Notes under the pieces: generated by a model
Seen by the model: only the letters and a program-made list of their open reading frames with translations
What the model was told of the DNA's origin: nothing
Database searches by the model: none
Shown: one piece after another, positions 1 through 11,888 of the stretch
How the letters are laid out: each line of letters opens with the position of its first letter
Numbering within the stretch: position 1 is the stretch's first letter
Source: Tetrahymena elliotti 4EA
Taxonomy: Eukaryota; Ciliophora; Oligohymenophorea; Hymenostomatida; Tetrahymenidae
Assembly (NCBI GenBank): GCA_000231825.2
Contig: JH720297.1
Coordinates: forward strand, 4,388-68,387
Length of the DNA: 64,000 bases
Reading direction: 5' to 3'
Made by a program: the position numbers and the translations under genes

Positions 1-230
1 AAAAAATATTATTAAATATTTTAAGAATGAAACATATTTTTGAAAATTTCTGATTAAAAGGTAGATAATAAATTTTTTAAACAAATAAAGAAAATTAATT
101 ATTTTAAACTCTAATATATAATTGATAAATTGATATTTATATAAGCTAACTCTAAAGGGATTTAAAGCAAAAAACTATTCTCTTACTGAATATTTATTGT
201 TTATTTTCAAATAAGTTATGAGCAAAATAC

Positions 231-2373
231 TCATTTTTTGATTTTAACAGTGAGACAATCTTTACAATTAATTGCTATGTTTGTGTAGTATTTCACATTA
301 AATACTTTGAAGCATTTCATGCAGTATCTTTTTGAAGGGTTAGTCATTAGATGCTTGTGATTTGATAATTAATCATGGCATATTGTGCATTAATAAGCTT
401 GTTTACAGCATTCAAAAATAGGAACTGTATTACATTTAATAGAATGTAGGCAGCAATCTTAATATACTTTATAAGGGAAATGGTTTTTTGTATTCAAAAA
501 ATTAATGTCCCTCTATATAGTTTGTAACTCTTCTATTAATTTGACATTATTTTTCAAGATATTTTCATGACTTTCTTTCTTTGCTAATAACTTAGTGAGA
601 TGCTATCCCTCTTCTTCTTTCTTTTCATCCTTTTCTGATTATTCTTGCTTTTTAGCATTTTTCAATCTGTCTTCATTGTCAGTATTGATTTGAGTTGAAT
701 AATCTGCTTAGCTAGAAGCTCTCTAAAAGTTTATAGGGGAATTTGTGTTAATAAAAATTTATGAGTTGAATTAATAATTGCTGAAATTTTCATCATTAAT
801 ATCTAAATCTGTGAAATTAGTAAGTATTTTGTCAAGTTCTTCATTTAACTTATCATGCATCAAACTGAAGTTTTAGTTGTATTTATTCTCAAGATCATTA
901 TATCTATCTTAAATTACTTTTGTTCTCTTTAAAAGATCAGTGGCGAAAGTATCATGGTGGATATTTAAGGCATATCCGAACTCTTCGTCACTCATCTCAA
1001 AAATATTTTTTTGCATAGCTTTCTTAAGTTACTAGAGATATGATTATTATTTATCAACTTCATTTTCTATGATAAAATTATCTTAGCTTATTTCTTCTTA
1101 AATAATAGTAGACATCTTATTTTTGATTATATCTACCCTCTGTATAAACTCCTCTTTAAGTTTATCTAATTAAATAAGCATGTTTTTCAAAAAAGTAGGA
1201 GATTACATAATATTGGCTAGGTTTGCTAAGTTACATACACTGTCCATATATTGTTTATATTTAAATTCTATGTTATTTATAAATTCATCTATCCTTAACT
1301 TTCTAATAGCATGTTCTCCATGATCTTCTAAAAAGCAATGTGCACAACCAAATTTCTATTGATTTTAACAATGTAGATCCGTACACACATAAGATATTTT
1401 ACTCCTATCATGACCATCTTTTATGCAAATAGGCTAAAGTTTTAAACCTAATTTTGTTATTGAAGTTTTGTCAGCAGCATTTTCTGTATATTTAACATGA
1501 GTTCCACTAATGTTTGTATGGAATAAAACTGATTATGTGGTATTTTATATCCCTCTTTTTGAAGGGCTCATTTCCATTAAGCTACTGTAATTCTAAAACC
1601 CGTTGCTGCTATGATTTAAATTAGAATGACTTTTCTTACTCTATTGCAAATTTTTAGCTTAACTGATATGCAAACTAGATCCTCCTAAATATTTAAAAAA
1701 TTTGTTTATTATTCTGAAATTTTAGTCTATTATAAAATTGTTTCCAAAAAAATCAAAGCCAATATTTTATGCTGGTTTACAACACATTAAATAACTATAA
1801 AAATAAAATAAAAATTACTCATTTGCTTTGAGTTGCTACTGCTTTTGAGATTTGTAGAACTTCCATTTCTAAGAGGAGTTGAAAAACCATTAGAGGCTGA
1901 TGATTGTTAGATTTATTTAGAAGAGTAACGCTAAGCTGAAATAGGACGTGATTAAATATTTGATGTTTATTTTTTAGGGGTATAAACGGAAGAGGAATTC
2001 CTATTTATTTAGAGCATGGAGTCAATTCTTTCAAGAGATTTTCTCAAAGGAGATTCCTAATTTTACTTATTCATTCTGTGTTTTATTGGCCTGCTTTGAA
2101 TACTTTGAATAAAGTCTTGCTTGAATTATACTTTTATGCTTTTTTTAAGTGGTTAAATATTATTATTAGCTTAATTTAATTACTGAAAATTGTTTGGAGC
2201 TAGTTTATTTTATAATTGTGTAAAAAATATATTTAAAAATATTTGGTTCCTGTTGATAATAAAATTTAAAGTTTCTTAATCTCTTCATCTTATCCATAAA
2301 TTTTTATTTATTAAAAAGAAGAATTCTAAATATTATGAGTATCTTCCATATCGCCATCATATTCTCCATCCAT
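231..2373 (-). CDS. B-box-like and CHY-type zinc-finger protein
   Basis: Predicted 651-residue protein in three exons, with introns at 2131-2183 and 1685-1818; phases close exactly from ATG at 2373 to TGA at 231. The N-terminal 240 residues are S/N/Q-rich and look disordered. Around residues 251-300 a Cys/His cluster (PICIKDGHDR, YVCTDLHC, FGCAHCFLEDHGEHAI) resembles the B-box-like zinc fingers common in Tetrahymena. A long, probably coiled-coil region follows. Around residues 567-640 comes a second cluster with CLHSIKC, ECC, YQCTICHDQLSNH and YCMKC, which matches the CHY zinc-finger pattern (CxH...C...CC...YxCxxCHDxxxxH). CHY domains often occur in RING ubiquitin ligases; no RING is visible here, so an enzymatic role is not supported. 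The second intron is secure because both flanks read well; the first is less certain. Zinc binding and protein interaction are inferred from family knowledge. Confidence 0.72.
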
Positions 2374-3449
2374 TATCTTTATTATTATTAAAATCAATAA
2401 GTAAATTTAATTTAAAGAAAGTAAGAGTGGATTATAATTGAAAACATATATTTTATTCATAATAAATTTATACCACTAATTTTTGCTTATCAATTTTGCT
2501 TTCAGATAAATGAAATACAAGCTTATTCAAGCATCTCTAAGTTTTTAATTATTTTATAGCCATCATTTCATAAATTATCTAAATAATTTGTATCCTCTTT
2601 TCTTTCTCAGTTTTTTTAAAATTATACTTTAGCTCATAAATGAACAACATAAAATCTTTGACCTCATGAGGAATATGAAGTCACTAAAAAATATATTTTT
2701 AATTAAATACTAGAATTTAAAAATATTCAGATTTAATTTTTAATGAGAAAAATGTAAAATATTCAATAAATTAATATTTATTGCTATTTTTTTCATAGCT
2801 AATTGCTAAAAAACAGTTTTTTGAAATGCATTCATTTTTTTTCGGCTTTTTCAGCAAAAATCACAATCTGGCAGATCAATTTGAAAATTTGCCAAACAAT
2901 TTTTTTTAAATTAAAATAACTGACAAAAGATATTTTGTTAGTTGGAAAAAAATTTAGGGAAAAATAAAACATATAATATAAAATAAAAATTTAATCTGTT
3001 TTGGTTTAGAAACTTACATCTCAAAATAATAAAATTATAGTATTTAAAATTTTAAGAGGTAGTAGGTAGTTAAAATAGTCAAAAATTAAATTTTAAAGTA
3101 TTTAAAATGAAATGGAGCTTTAATTATTCTGTTTAAAAAATCAATAAATTTTTAAATTTAAATTATTGTTATTTTATTTCTTAAAATATAATAAAATAAA
3201 TATCAAGAATAAAATATTTATTAAATTTTGATAAAAAAAATATTGAAATTGTTAAAAATATGTTATTTAATAAAAATAAATTACTTAAAAACAAGTAAAT
3301 ATTTTTATGATTGTATTTTATTTACTTAAGATTTTATTTTTGCTTGATTTAAAAATGATAGATTGATAATATTTAGAATAACATTATTTACAGAGTATAA
3401 AATATATATTCTATTTACAAATAAATTTGGTCAAATATTCATAATAAAA
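2374..3449. other. intergenic, no gene seen
   Basis: About 1.1 kb of very AT-rich DNA between two minus-strand genes. No frame is open under the ciliate code with protein-like composition. The part next to 2373 presumably holds the promoter of the zinc-finger gene, and the part next to 3449 the 3' end of the following gene. A slightly GC-richer patch at about 2840-2900 contains a weak TGGCA/TGCCA inverted repeat; I do not assign it a function. Confidence 0.5.
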
Positions 3450-4634
3450 TCAAAAGAATTTTAAGAAGTAATAAGGGTTATGAGATTGAATTTTGTTTTG
3501 ATTATTATCGTCTTCAGAAATTATTTCATTTTTAAATAATGTTTTATTTGAATAACTTTTCAATTTTTCTTCTATTTCATGAATATTTTTTTATAAGCAA
3601 GGAAAGGTTGTTTATTTTATTTAAATATTTTTGTAAATAAAATCAATCTTATTTTCATTTTAAAGTAACTAAAGGTGGTTTTTTAAAACTTGTAATAACG
3701 ATTTTTCAATGAATTCAAATAGCATTTTGTATTCATTTTTATTAGCACAAAGAGTATTCTTATATAGTTCACTTGATGAAGGGAAACCATCAGCAGCTGT
3801 TTTCATTTAAATATATGACATCTCTAGAAAATTTAATAGCATAATTATATTTATGTGGTTAAATAAAGTTTATTTTTTAACCTTTTAGCAGAATGTATCA
3901 ATGAAATGCCAGTAATAATCTTATTACTCAATATCAAGATTAATACAATTTTTATATGATCCTTTTAGCTATTCATATTATTATTCTTCTTTTCTAGATT
4001 CTCTTAAGAATTAGATTAAATTAATTGAGTTTACGCATATTAAAGCACAAAAGGTAAACGAAATATACATGAATCTTGAATCATATAATATTTTACTATT
4101 GTTGCTAAGTGCGAGCAAAGGAACTTCTTCATTTTATTAAGGGTTAGGATCTTAAAAAATCTAAGTATAATAAACAGCCCATCCTAAAAATAAATTGTAA
4201 AGCAAAGAATGCCCATAATTTTTTAAAAGTAGTGCATTTAAAACCTAAATTAATACTCTTTTTTTAACATTATAATCTTTTATTTCTTCATTTTTAATAG
4301 TATTTTCAATAAAACAGTTTAAGATCTGGAAGCTATTGTAAAAATACATATTGAAGTTATATCCTGGGTCCTCGAATTTAGATGCTTCCAAAATATTAGC
4401 TAGCTTTTCACTTTATTCTATGAGCTTAGATAATTTCATATCAGTCACTCTAAAGTTATTCTTAAAATCCTCACGTCTTTTTATTAATGTTTGGATTTAT
4501 GATTTAAGCACATTTTCTTCAAACTGCTCAAATCCATTTTCAAATTTTTCTTCACATATTTAATAAAACTTGGATAGTTTTAAGAATTTGTTTGAGCCCT
4601 CTTGATCTCTTTTTAGTTATAACTAGATTGACAT
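3450..4634 (-). CDS. hypothetical protein, single exon
   Basis: Uninterrupted frame of 394 residues under the ciliate code, from ATG at 4634 to TGA at 3450. An in-frame TGA lies just upstream of the chosen ATG, which supports this start. The N-terminal third is charged and probably helical (CEEKFENGFEQFEENVLKSQ, then KKRREDFKNNF-type sequence). The middle is more hydrophobic with aromatic runs such as GHSLLYNLFLGWAVYYTQ and YISFTFCALICVNSINLIQ, and the C-terminal third is polar and acidic (EIISEDDNNQN). I see no signal peptide, no catalytic motif and no domain I recognise. The hydrophobic stretches could be buried helices of a soluble helical protein; two membrane segments are a weaker option. 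Codon use matches the neighbours, and the long frame makes it a confident gene of unknown function. Confidence 0.7.
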
Positions 4635-5549
4635 TTGATCTACTTTCTTAAAAGATTTGTTAATTAATAAAAATCAAATTAAATTTTTTCAAAGCATAAA
4701 AAATTTGGTAAGAAATTTAATATTGATAGACACTAAATTTCTAAAACTATTTTATTTATTATGTCATTTTATTATAAAAATGACAAATTGTTAATAAAAA
4801 AAAGCAAAAAAAGCTTTAAATTAACAAATAAAAAATCAAACGTAATTCTCTATCAAAATTTTCTTCAACTTTTTTTGGTATCCTTAACTAGCATTTAAGT
4901 AGATAAAAATAGATAATCTTTATAAAGGGTTGGAAAATACTAATTTATCTTTAAGATTAGTATGATTTTGAAAATTTTTCTTTTTTGTAAAAGAAATATT
5001 TTATTTCAGTCAAATTTCATTGAATTATTTTTCAATCAGAATATAAAAAGTTGTTATTATTTTAATATTTAAATCTTCATTCTATAAAAAAATATATTAA
5101 TATTAATAGACTAATAAAGTAGAGCTTAGATTAAAAATTTGCTCAATAAGGTCAAAGTAAAATTTTTTTACAAGTTGTATCTTTAGATATTTATTTAATA
5201 TTGATAAATGCTGAATATATCTTTAGATCATTTTCAGAGCAAAATAAAAAAAATTATGATTAAAAAACCCTGATATTTACTTTAACTGATCAATAATAAT
5301 ATTTGAATAATTATATTTTAATTATTTAGAACAACACCATCCATGTAAAATAAATTTAAACTGAATTTGGTTTGAGCATTTACTATTATTATCTATCAAT
5401 AATAAGAAATAATACACTTTAGAAATAAGAAAATATATTAATTTTAAATATAAAAACTATTTTTAAAAAAGAAAACAAATAAAATGTTTTTTAGAACATA
5501 AAAAATACAAGAAATAATAGGAAATAATAGATGATTTTTATGAATTAAA
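4635..5549. other. intergenic, no gene seen
   Basis: About 0.9 kb of AT-rich DNA between two minus-strand genes, presumably the promoter of the 394-residue gene and the 3' region of the HD-domain gene. A short direct repeat (GAAATAATAG twice) occurs at about 5511-5530. No other structure is visible. Confidence 0.5.
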
Positions 5550-6215
5550 TCAAGGTTTTCCACTCCATTCGTTTAAGAAAGTATCAACAAATTATTACAT
5601 GAAATCATGACGCTTTTAAGCAAAGGTCTTACCAGCTTCGGTGTTCATTTTATCTTTTAAGAGGAAGAGTTTTTCATAAAAATGATTTAAACTTGGTGAG
5701 TTATTATTTTTGTATTATTCAGCAGTTTCATGTAAGACAGGAGGGATTTCAGGGTCGTAAAGAGCTCTATTTTTATATCCACCATAAGCAAAACATCTTG
5801 CAATTCCAATAGCTCCAATAGCATCTAATCTATCGGCATCTTGGACAATAAAGCCTTCAATGGTCTTTAACTTATTTTCTACTTTAGCTCCCTTGTAGGA
5901 AATGTTTCTGATAATATGTATGACAGCATCTACTTCTTCATCAGTAGCACCTTATTGTTTTAACCATTCAGAAGCAATACGAGGAGCAACTTCTTCATCT
6001 CCACCAGTAAATTTCCAGTCAGCAATATCATGGAGAAGAGCACCTAATTCAACAATAAATTGGCTATTGGGAGTTTTTTCAGCTTTGCTAATTTCTATAG
6101 CTAAATTGTGAACTCTTTAAATATGATCATAACCATGACCCTTTTCAGCATCTTTTAATTTTTCAGCAACAAACTTCTTGCATTCTTCGATGATATTAGT
6201 TTCTCTTTGATTCAT
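5550..6215 (-). CDS. HD-domain metal-dependent phosphohydrolase
   Basis: Intronless 221-residue protein from ATG at 6215 to TGA at 5550. The HD-superfamily metal ligands are visible: H27 and H31 in GHGYDHIQRV, the His-Asp pair H62/D63 in [11 protein letters not shown], and the distal Asp in [17 protein letters not shown] at about residues 124-140. Spacing and length match the small bacterial/eukaryotic HD hydrolases of the YedJ/YpgQ type (about 210-230 residues), which hydrolyse nucleotides or other phosphate esters in the cytosol. The true substrate cannot be told from sequence. All core residues are intact, so an active enzyme is likely. The absence of introns and the bacterial-like domain are compatible with ancient horizontal transfer, but the gene has the host's codon use, including TAA/TAG for Gln. 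Confidence 0.88.
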
Positions 6216-6948
6216 GTTATATATTTGTAAAGGTAGAATTATTGATTAAGATTATTTTTGTTTATTTATTTTGTTTTTGTTGATAAATTTATCAATTTAA
6301 TCAAAATCTAATTTACCTATTTATACTGCTGAAATGGCTTTGAGAAAATCTATAGGAAATGTAATTTACCTAATATAGGTTTCTTCCAGAATTAGGTAAG
6401 TATAATTTTTTGTGGGGGATCAATTTTTTTGTTTACCTGATAAGTTAAGAATAAATAAGGATTTACATTTTGTTTGCTATTTGTTAACTTTTATTTTGGA
6501 TTTAATATTTTAATTTAATCTTTGGTGCATTAATTATATAGTATTTCAATTTGTGAGTTCCAAAAATAATGTAAATTGTCTGATGAGTCAAATTAGGCTT
6601 AGAATATCCAAAGAATATTTAGAAAAAAACTTACATATAAATATATACTCTGAAGAATACCTCAGTAAAGTTAAATAAAACAGAGATAAATAGAGATAAA
6701 TAACAAATTATAAATTTACTTTCCTTGTTATTATTATATTATTATAAATAGTCATATGCAAAATGAGGTTTACTAGTCTTAAACAACCCAATCAGTCTTT
6801 TATTTAACTAAATTGTTCTATTAGAAATTATTTACACTAAAAAAAAAAGATATTGATTCAAATATTTTTCAAATTTTACAATTAAAACCGCTTAAACATA
6901 TATACATAAATGTTCTATTAATTTTCTATTTTTCATATTTTAAAATTT
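6216..6948. other. intergenic, no gene seen
   Basis: About 0.7 kb between two minus-strand genes, with the HD-gene promoter side at 6216. It contains a small direct repeat (AGAGATAAAT twice, about 6682-6702) and homopolymer A/T runs. No coding frame or RNA gene is recognised. Confidence 0.5.
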
Positions 6949-9430
6949 TCAGTTCATCCCACTTAACACATCAAAATTGTCTTCATCATCTTCGTTTTCA
7001 AAATTATTCTAACTAGCATTAATCTGTTACTTGAAAGGTTGCTATAGGTCATCATAATCTTCACTTTCATTCTAATTCATCATGGGAACCATTCCCATAG
7101 CTTCAGGAGCTTACTATTTTGTTTTCATTTATTTCATAATATCTTCTGCTTTCATTTTTTGAATTTAAACTCTTCTAGCATCTGCATCATTTTCATCTGG
7201 TTCCTCATCTTCTGATTCAGAATCTAAGAAATTTTTCTTCTTTTTCATCTTGTTTAGCTGATTCTTTTCTTATTCCTATTTCATTCAAACATAATAATAA
7301 TTTTAATTTGCTTAAAAGTATGCTAAAAATAAATAAAAATTTAATTTTAATTTTTAATTATTTCTATTTTAATTTTTACATCTAACCATTTTTATTTGTA
7401 AGCAATTCTATCTCTTTTTTATTGCTAGTCTATAAGTTATTGTAGCGGGTTATCAAAAATTTATTTTCCTCTGTTGACAATAGCAGGATCGACATTATAA
7501 GGTGATTGATAGAATCTTGAGTTTTTCATAATTAATCTAATAAAGTTCAATATAATTTAAATTTGATTTTGTTAAAATAAATTTGTCTACCTATGCTCAG
7601 TAAAATATTCTTCAAATGATATATTTTTACTTTCTTGATAAATAACATCTACAATATGATCCCATGTATCTTAATCTATAATCTAATCTTTCATACACTT
7701 AAACATAATTGCCATATCTACAAAGATTTCCATTCTATTTTTGTGAATTTTCATAAAAATTTAATCCCAAATATAAAGTGTAACTTGTATAGGTAAAAAT
7801 GCAAATCCCAAAGAGTGAACAAATCTTTTCACAATCAATACTAAAAAGTTTCTAGACTAAGGTAATTCTAAATTTAAAACACTGTTAATTTTATTTGCAA
7901 GATCTTCATCAACTATTGCCAAAGTGTTCATAATTGCATCAGTCATATCTGCATCATACTTCTCATCATGCTTTACAAGTAAGTCAACAAGAGGATCAAA
8001 AAATGCTACAATACTTTAAATAGAAAAATAATAGCCTATCAAATCAACAGGAATCTTATGCATGTGTTAAGCATCACGATATACTATCTATAATTAAAAA
8101 TTTAAATTGTTAAATTTTTTTAATGCATTTATTTAAATTGTTAGAATTTTTTTTATTCTAATAAATTTCAAGCAAAAGAGTTGTAAATAAATCTTTTTGA
8201 TGAAGTTTTTGAATATTTGAAACTAAATGATATATTTTTAAAAGAAATATGTTTGGTAATTATTTACCATAAGTGGAATGCATAAAAGATAAAGGTAATC
8301 AGATAAGATTCTATCTTTTTTAATTTCATAATATGAAAGTATTGTTTTCATGCAATAAATCATTCCTCCATCAAATTCTTATGGATTGCTCATTTAACCA
8401 ACGAAATCCTCAGTATCTTTGATAATTGATACATCAAATCTAGATATTGTTAAAAGCCTATTTTCATTCAATTTTTAAGAGTACTCATTAGATTCCTTTT
8501 AATTCTCCTAGTTTTTTTAAGTAGAAAATGTTTTAGTAAATATTTGACTGAATAAATTCAAATTATAAATCATCCAAAAATATCAATTACAAGACAAAAT
8601 TTCCATATAATTTATCTGAAGTCATTAGGTAGAAATCTATATGCTAATAGATCGAAACAATCTCTGTTGCCTTTATTTCTAATAATCAGATTTTATAGCA
8701 TGCTTAAAATGATGCTCCATTTGTTATCTTTCTTTTAAACAATAAAAACTTTATTTTAACCTTTCTTTATTAATTTGTTCAAATTACTATTTATCTCCTC
8801 ATGTCTTCAAGACGAAGATTCATGACTTGTCTTATTTTTGCCTTCAGATCTTCTCCTTCTTCTTCTTTGTCAAATATTCTTCCAATCTTAATCATATTTT
8901 AATTTATGTATCAAAAACGGCTTTAAATTAGAATGCTAAATAGTAATTGTCGCTAAATGGATAATTTAAATAATATTTGTACATCTCTATAAACAGATTA
9001 TATCTACTCAGGATTAAGGTCTTTCAAAAGATTTCCTCTGTTTTGTAAATAAATTATTCGTTTCATTTATATGTCATGATTAAAAATAATTTAATTCTAA
9101 AAATATACAAATAAAAATGGGTAGATACTCTGCTTCTTTTGAAAAACGCGAAACAGCTCTTTTAAATGATAGCTCTAAAGTTTTATATTCTGGTCCTTGC
9201 TTTATTTATTGTTCTATTTCATTCATAAATTTTCCTAGAAACCCAGAATCATATTTTAATGGTTAACTTAAGTATTATTAAGATATCTCTAATCCCTAGC
9301 TAACTGCTTCTCTAAAGTTATATCTTGAAATGAGCTACTCTTAGCTTTTTCTAATTGAGTTATCTTATAAACCACTTATTTAGCTTTTATTTTGCTAAAC
9401 TCTATTTATGTTGTAATTTGATCGATCCAT
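6949..9430 (-). CDS. TBC (Rab-GAP-like) domain protein, catalytic residues missing
   Basis: Predicted 605-residue protein in eight exons; introns at 9038-9128, 8887-8982, 8732-8787, 8508-8590, 8088-8267, 7537-7590 and 7276-7379, with phases closing exactly. A charged N-terminal region (about 150 residues) precedes a TBC-type domain at roughly residues 155-470. Motif A is present (R-Q-I-I-W in NDFRQIIWKFCL). Late TBC features are visible in DLIGYYFSIQSIVAFF and FAFLPIQVTLYIWDQIFM. In motif B (IxxDxxR) the arginine finger is replaced: the text reads IIKDTED. No YxQ glutamine finger follows. TBC proteins normally stimulate Rab GTP hydrolysis through those two residues, so this copy is probably a non-catalytic Rab-binding or scaffold protein; the layout recalls TBC1D19, from memory only. 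The C-terminal 100 residues are acidic and low-complexity (DSESEDEEPDEND). It diverges from the plus-strand gene at 9887. Confidence 0.72.
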
Positions 9431-9886
9431 AATAAACTAACTATCTATTTGACAGTATTTGTTAAAATTTATAAAATCAAAATTTTAATTAAATTCAATT
9501 ACTTTATTAAATTATCAGAAAAGACAAAAAACATGCATATTTCCATACAATCAAAGTTAAAAAAATAAAATAGAATTATCTTTAAATATCAAATTAAATA
9601 GAAAATTTCATATATTTCTAATAAAATGTCAGAAAATGAAAAAAGGCTATTATTATTTTTAAAATAGATTTAGTATAATAATATAATATGAATATTAACT
9701 AATATCAATATTTAAGATTTGATAAACTTGTTGCTTTAGGCTTTTATTTCCTGTGAATTGATAAGGAAATAAAAGATATAGCTAATTAATTATCTAAAGA
9801 AATTAGAAAAAGAAGAATAAAAAGCTTTGAAATTAATCAAATATAAAGTATTCAAAACTTAATTAATAGCAAAAGATAAAATAAAA
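9431..9886. promoter_or_regulatory. divergent intergenic (shared promoter region)
   Basis: 456 bp between two divergently transcribed genes, so it must hold both promoters. It is AT-rich throughout with no recognisable element. Short open stretches on the plus strand end at TGA and do not look like exons. Confidence 0.4.
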
Positions 9887-10833
9887 ATGAGCTTAAGAAA
9901 GGGAACTTCTATTTTTTCTAGATAATTCAAGAAAGCTTTCAACGACGCAAAATACCAAAATCTAACTGCTGCCCGTATAGAATTAAGATGATGATATTTT
10001 TTTGATATTTTTTTTGTTTAGAGTTAAAGTCATAGAATTAAGCAACATTTATTCAATTAATTTGGATAATTATTAGTATGTTAAAAATGAAAAAAATGTT
10101 AGATTTAAGACTAAAAATAGATAAAAGCTTAATAAAGATTTATTATTGGCCAAATAAAGATTAATAAAATGTTTAAATTAACTATTTAAGGAGAAAAAAG
10201 TTATAAAACCCATCTTTAATTTTGTTTCTTAATAATTGAAATAATTAGATTAGAAAAAATATTATACTTAAATGAATGCAGATTATTTTAAAAATAAATT
10301 TATTTTAAATAGATTCAGCAAACAGGCAATAAATTAAATCTGATTTATTTTAAAAATATAGATGGTGATACTTATTCTCACTTAGGTTGGATTTCTAATG
10401 TAGATTTCAGACTTGGTAGAGCTATTTTTACCTTTGGTATTGTTGGTATTGCCTTCTGTATCTATCTTGAACCTTCTTATTTCCATGAAACAGTATTTAT
10501 TTATTTAGCTTTGCATATGATTTAATATATTTTTTAAATTATTTCTTGGTATATTATTTGCTAAAGATGTTTTTTTAATAATAAATAGTTCGGTCATATG
10601 AGCCAACCTCCTAAATATGATGTAAAATAATTAAATAAAAGGATTAAAAATATCTAAAATCCTTTGTAAATGTTTGACATTTATTTAATTTGTATTAAAT
10701 TAAGTTAATAGATAGCAATCTTAGTGGAGCTGAAAAGAAACTTAACAAATAGATCCTTCATAGAGAGCATAATGAACATAAGTTAGATTCTTTTGTTAGC
10801 ATGTTTAAGGGAAGTGATGTTGCTAAGAATTGA
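9887..10833 (+). CDS. small single-pass membrane protein, probably mitochondrial
   Basis: Predicted 137-residue protein in four exons (9887-9974, 10362-10492, 10589-10665, 10716-10833); phases close exactly. The first intron is long for this window (387 bp). The start MSLRKGTSIFSRQFKKAF is basic and could form an amphipathic helix, as in mitochondrial import signals. One hydrophobic helix (about residues 50-65, AIFTFGIVGIAFCIYL) follows, then a polar tail with PPKYDVKQLNKRIKN and a charged C-terminus. This resembles small accessory subunits of ciliate respiratory-chain or ATP-synthase complexes, but I recognise no specific family, so that role is a guess. The third intron (50 bp, ending at the second of two close AGs) is the least certain boundary; it is the only choice that keeps the final exon in frame. 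Confidence 0.65.
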
Positions 10834-11888
10834 AGCAATCTTGAATATTAAAAAATTCAGTTTGAATAAAAATGGTTATTTTATTGGTTAAAATTAATTA
10901 GTAAGAATACTAAATAAATAATCATTAAAAATAATCTGTGTGTATTTTAGTTTTAACAAACTTTAACACTTTTTAAAATCAAATCAGTTCATTCAAATAT
11001 TCACTTCAATTTGGGAAATTCATTTTTTTCTGCTTTTTGAATACTTTTATAAGCTATATTAATAATAGGAAACTTAATAATTCGTTGCATACATTAATTT
11101 GAATTGTTCGGCTCTAACTTTTTTGACAAAATAAAATATTTGATTTAAATTAAGAAAAATGAATAAATTAAACATTTTTTTTTTAATTATATTTTCTTTC
11201 TTTTAATTTTTTGAAATAAGACAAATAAAAATATTTGTTTTAGATAAAATCAAATTATTTTTTACTTAAATTGAAGTATTATCACTTTCTTATATAATGA
11301 AAAACAAAGATTTAAAAAATATTTAATTTTTAAGTAATAATAAAGTATCAATATTTTAAAAAATAAAGAAGTTTTTAGATAGAAAAATATTTATCACAAT
11401 TAATGAATAAAAAAGCTTTTAATATGGATATCCATAATTATATTTTAAATAAAATAATTTTTAACTAAATAGTAAAATAAAAATAAGTTATTCTCTTGTC
11501 TTTAATACCCAAAGTTTATTTTATAAAAAAATTTCAATTCAGGTAAAAAATGTATTAATAGATCTTAATATTACAATTAATATGTATGTATCCAAGCTTG
11601 AGACATAGACTTTGATTAAAATTTTACTTGCTAATAAACAATAATCAAATTATTAACCTCTAATAAAAGAGCATATTAGGAATTAACAAAAGTCATATCT
11701 AATTTCTAAATTAGTAGAAAAAGTATTTTCAATTTTAAAAATATTCTTAAAACAACGCCATACATTTGGCTCAATATTACACAGAAATTATTATATAAAA
11801 AAAACATTTTTTGAAAATATTAAAAATGATTAAAATCCCTAATTGCTCTTAATAATAGGGTAATTAGATATTCAGATCCATCAATTTA
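10834..11888. other. intergenic, no gene seen
   Basis: About 1.05 kb between two plus-strand genes. It is dominated by A/T homopolymers, with no coding frame and no tRNA-like element. It presumably includes the promoter of the large surface-protein gene. Confidence 0.5.

Noticed and set aside
2840..2900. Slightly GC-richer patch with a weak TGGCA/TGCCA hairpin as a possible RNA gene
   Set aside because: The stem is only about five pairs, with no box motifs or terminator pattern; not enough to call an RNA.
7261..7335. Earlier splice acceptor (after TTTTTAG at 7323) in the TBC gene
   Set aside because: It leads to TGA within about a dozen codons and would discard a clearly coding acidic exon; the acceptor at 7276 keeps the frame open.
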